Source: Hydractinia symbiolongicarpus (taxonomy: Eukaryota > Cnidaria > Hydrozoa > Anthoathecata > Hydractiniidae). From it: 64,000 nt of DNA. The translations under genes and the position numbers were made by a program. The notes under the pieces are model-generated. The model searched no databases. It was given only the letters and a program-made list of their open reading frames with translations, and was not told the origin of the DNA. This document shows, piece after piece, positions 63,103-64,000 of the stretch. Each line of letters opens with the position of its first letter. The first letter of the stretch is position 1. Location of the stretch: positions 34,313,501 to 34,377,500 of the forward strand of contig NC_079878.1 in assembly GCF_029227915.1 (NCBI RefSeq), read 5' to 3'.

Positions 63103-64000
63103 AGATAAATATCGCTAAATACATGTTGGTACGAATATGTGACCCAACCGTTGTAACTCAAACGGAGTGAAAAGGTTAGAAAGTCAATGAAATATACTTT
63201 TTGAAACTGTCGCTATTTCTGGACCGCGCGATAACGGCTAAGATAGGTCCCACATTAAAAAAATGACTTTTTTTATCTTAATTCTTGAATGAAGCGCTAC
63301 CACAGCGCCCAGTGTAATCGCTGAGTTCCGGCAATCATGTCAAATTAAGAAGAATGTTATTTCTTGGAGTCCAATTGTCTCCTTTATCACATTTATTAGG
63401 TCACAGTCCAAAGATTGTTCAATTAAGTCCCACAGTCAATCGTTTCACTGTTAAAAGCAATGCAACCTAGTGATATGAGAAAAATATCGCTAAATACATG
63501 TTGGTACGAATATGTGACCCAACCGTTGAAACTCAAACGGACTGACACGGTTAGAAAGTCAATGAAATGCAGTTTTTGAAACTGTCGCTATTTCTTCAGC
63601 GCCCGATATCAGATAGGATTGGTCCCACAGTAAAAAATGACTTATTAATCTAACTTTTTAAATGAAGCGCTACCACAGCGCCCAGTGTAACCGCTGAGTT
63701 CCGGCAATCATGTCAAATTAAGAAGAATGTTATTTGTTGGAGTCCAATTTTCTCATTTATCACATTTATCAGGTCACAGTCCAAAGTTAGTTCTGTTAAG
63801 TCCCACAGTCAATCGCTTCATTGTTAAAAGCGATGCAACCTAGTAATATCAAAAAATATCACTAAATACATGTTGGTACGAATATGTGACCCAACCGTTG
63901 AAACTCAAACGGACTGACACCGTTAGAAAGTCAATGAAATGTAGTTTTTGAAACTGTCGCTATTTCTTCAGCGCGCAATAACGGCTAGGATTGGTCCCAC

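Larger units (their letters stand above)
1..64000 (+). repeat. Satellite DNA array, about 373-bp monomer, 171 anchors
   Basis: The window is filled end to end by a tandem repeat. The anchor TCAAATTAAG recurs at 188, 560, 933, 1308, 1681, 2054 and so on to 63340 and 63713. Most intervals are 372, 373 or 374 bp. The exceptions are 353, 368 and 363 bp (deletions), three of 407 and one of 408 bp (a 33-bp duplication), and a few of 370, 371 or 375 bp. All monomers read in the same direction and no foreign sequence interrupts them. A hand-counted approximate consensus has 77 C and 67 G in 373 bp (38.6% GC). Monomers fall into types A to I plus chimeras. The structure is what is known for eukaryotic centromeric or pericentromeric satellites; the family and species are not recognised. 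The strand given is the reading direction used here, since no transcription is implied. Confidence 0.98.
61484..64000 (+). repeat. Right diverged block of satellite monomers
   Basis: Anchors are at 61484, 61847, 62220, 62592, 62965, 63340 and 63713, the last partial. Substitutions are dense and mostly private: GATGAAACC, ACATATTGG, GGACTTACACC, AAGTGCTACC, TCTCACCTTTATC. CGGAGTGAAAAGGTTAG near 63164 is shared only with the left edge (near 1130). The interval from 61484 is 363 bp because 10 bp are missing at 61747/61748. Satellite continues to the last base, so the array end is not in the window. Confidence 0.85.

Noticed and set aside
1-64000. CRISPR array
   Set aside because: The repeat unit is about 373 bp with no short repeat and unique-spacer pattern. 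All sequence between anchors is itself repeated.
1-64000. Transposon or retroelement insertions, LTRs or target-site duplications
   Set aside because: Anchor spacing stays regular across the whole window. The only larger length changes are -19, -10, -5 and +33 bp, each explained inside a monomer.
1-64000. CENP-B box (pattern TTCG-4N-A-2N-CGGG)
   Set aside because: TTCG occurs in TTCGGCAATC and TTCGTCCCAC, but neither continues to the required A and CGGG. The reverse complement was also not found in the monomer types I checked.
1-64000. Ribosomal RNA, tRNA, histone or other tandem gene clusters
   Set aside because: The monomer is short, AT-rich and has no conserved RNA or protein signature; no tRNA-like promoter boxes or coding frame persist between monomers.
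1-64000. Inverted monomers or a change of array orientation
   Set aside because: Every anchor from 188 to 63713 reads in the same direction, and no reverse-complement anchor was seen.
1-64000. Assignment to a named satellite family or species
   Set aside because: I do not recognise the monomer, and no database search was possible. Length and GC alone are not specific.

Overview
The whole 64 kb is one uninterrupted, head-to-tail satellite DNA array. I located the anchor motif TCAAATTAAG (or a one- to two-base variant) 171 times, from position 188 to 63713. This gives 170 full periods with a mean of about 373.7 bp, all in the same orientation. I found no gene, RNA gene, transposon, telomere repeat or other unique sequence. 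An array like this points to a eukaryotic chromosome, in centromeric, pericentromeric or other constitutive heterochromatin. I cannot name the species. A hand count on an approximate consensus gives about 38.6% GC and 16 CpG per monomer against about 13.8 expected. CpG is therefore not depleted, which fits an animal with little DNA methylation (many insects and other invertebrates) better than a heavily methylated vertebrate or plant genome, but this is inference.

Monomers fall into recognisable types, named here by diagnostic words. A: GTCAACTTGTCTCAC, mostly 374 bp. B: CCAATTTTCCCATTT, 373 bp. C: CTTTACCACAGTTATC with ATATTGCTTAAT. D: CCAATTTTCTCG with CTAAATTTATG. D2: as D but with CCAGCCGTTGAGACTC. 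E: CAGTCGAAAGTTAG with TACGGGTATG, 372 bp. F: GAAGGTTATTTCATGG with GATGCAGCC. G: TGTTGAATTAAG. H: GTCTTTTTACCAC. I: TTCTTGCAGTCC. Many monomers are chimeras of two types (for example C/D, E/F, B/C, B/A). The recurrent order A-B-A-B-C-D-E-F-G looks like an old higher-order unit that has since been shuffled.

Layout: 1-2.4 kb, diverged edge monomers. 2.4-15.9 kb, A/B dimers mixed with C to I monomers, including a 1,866-bp tandem duplication and a 1.9-kb segment repeated 7,088 bp away. 15.9-34.1 kb, a block of C/D, E and F monomers with no A or B monomer, carrying nested multi-kilobase duplications (two 3,045-bp copies 3,355 bp apart). 34.1-37.4 kb, a transition zone with a 2,236-bp period. 37.4-46.0 kb, mainly A-B dimers (747 bp) with C-D-E inserts. 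46.0-59.6 kb, a long higher-order repeat present as a 10-mer, an 11-mer, a 12-mer and a truncated fourth copy, each headed by a B monomer with the same 33-bp internal duplication. 59.6-61.5 kb, a C-C-D-E-F cassette. 61.5-64 kb, diverged edge monomers that share rare variants with the left edge.

There are no genes to work together. The content is a record of unequal exchange, segmental duplication and gene conversion. All boundaries and identities were read by eye; a dot-plot or self-alignment would refine them.
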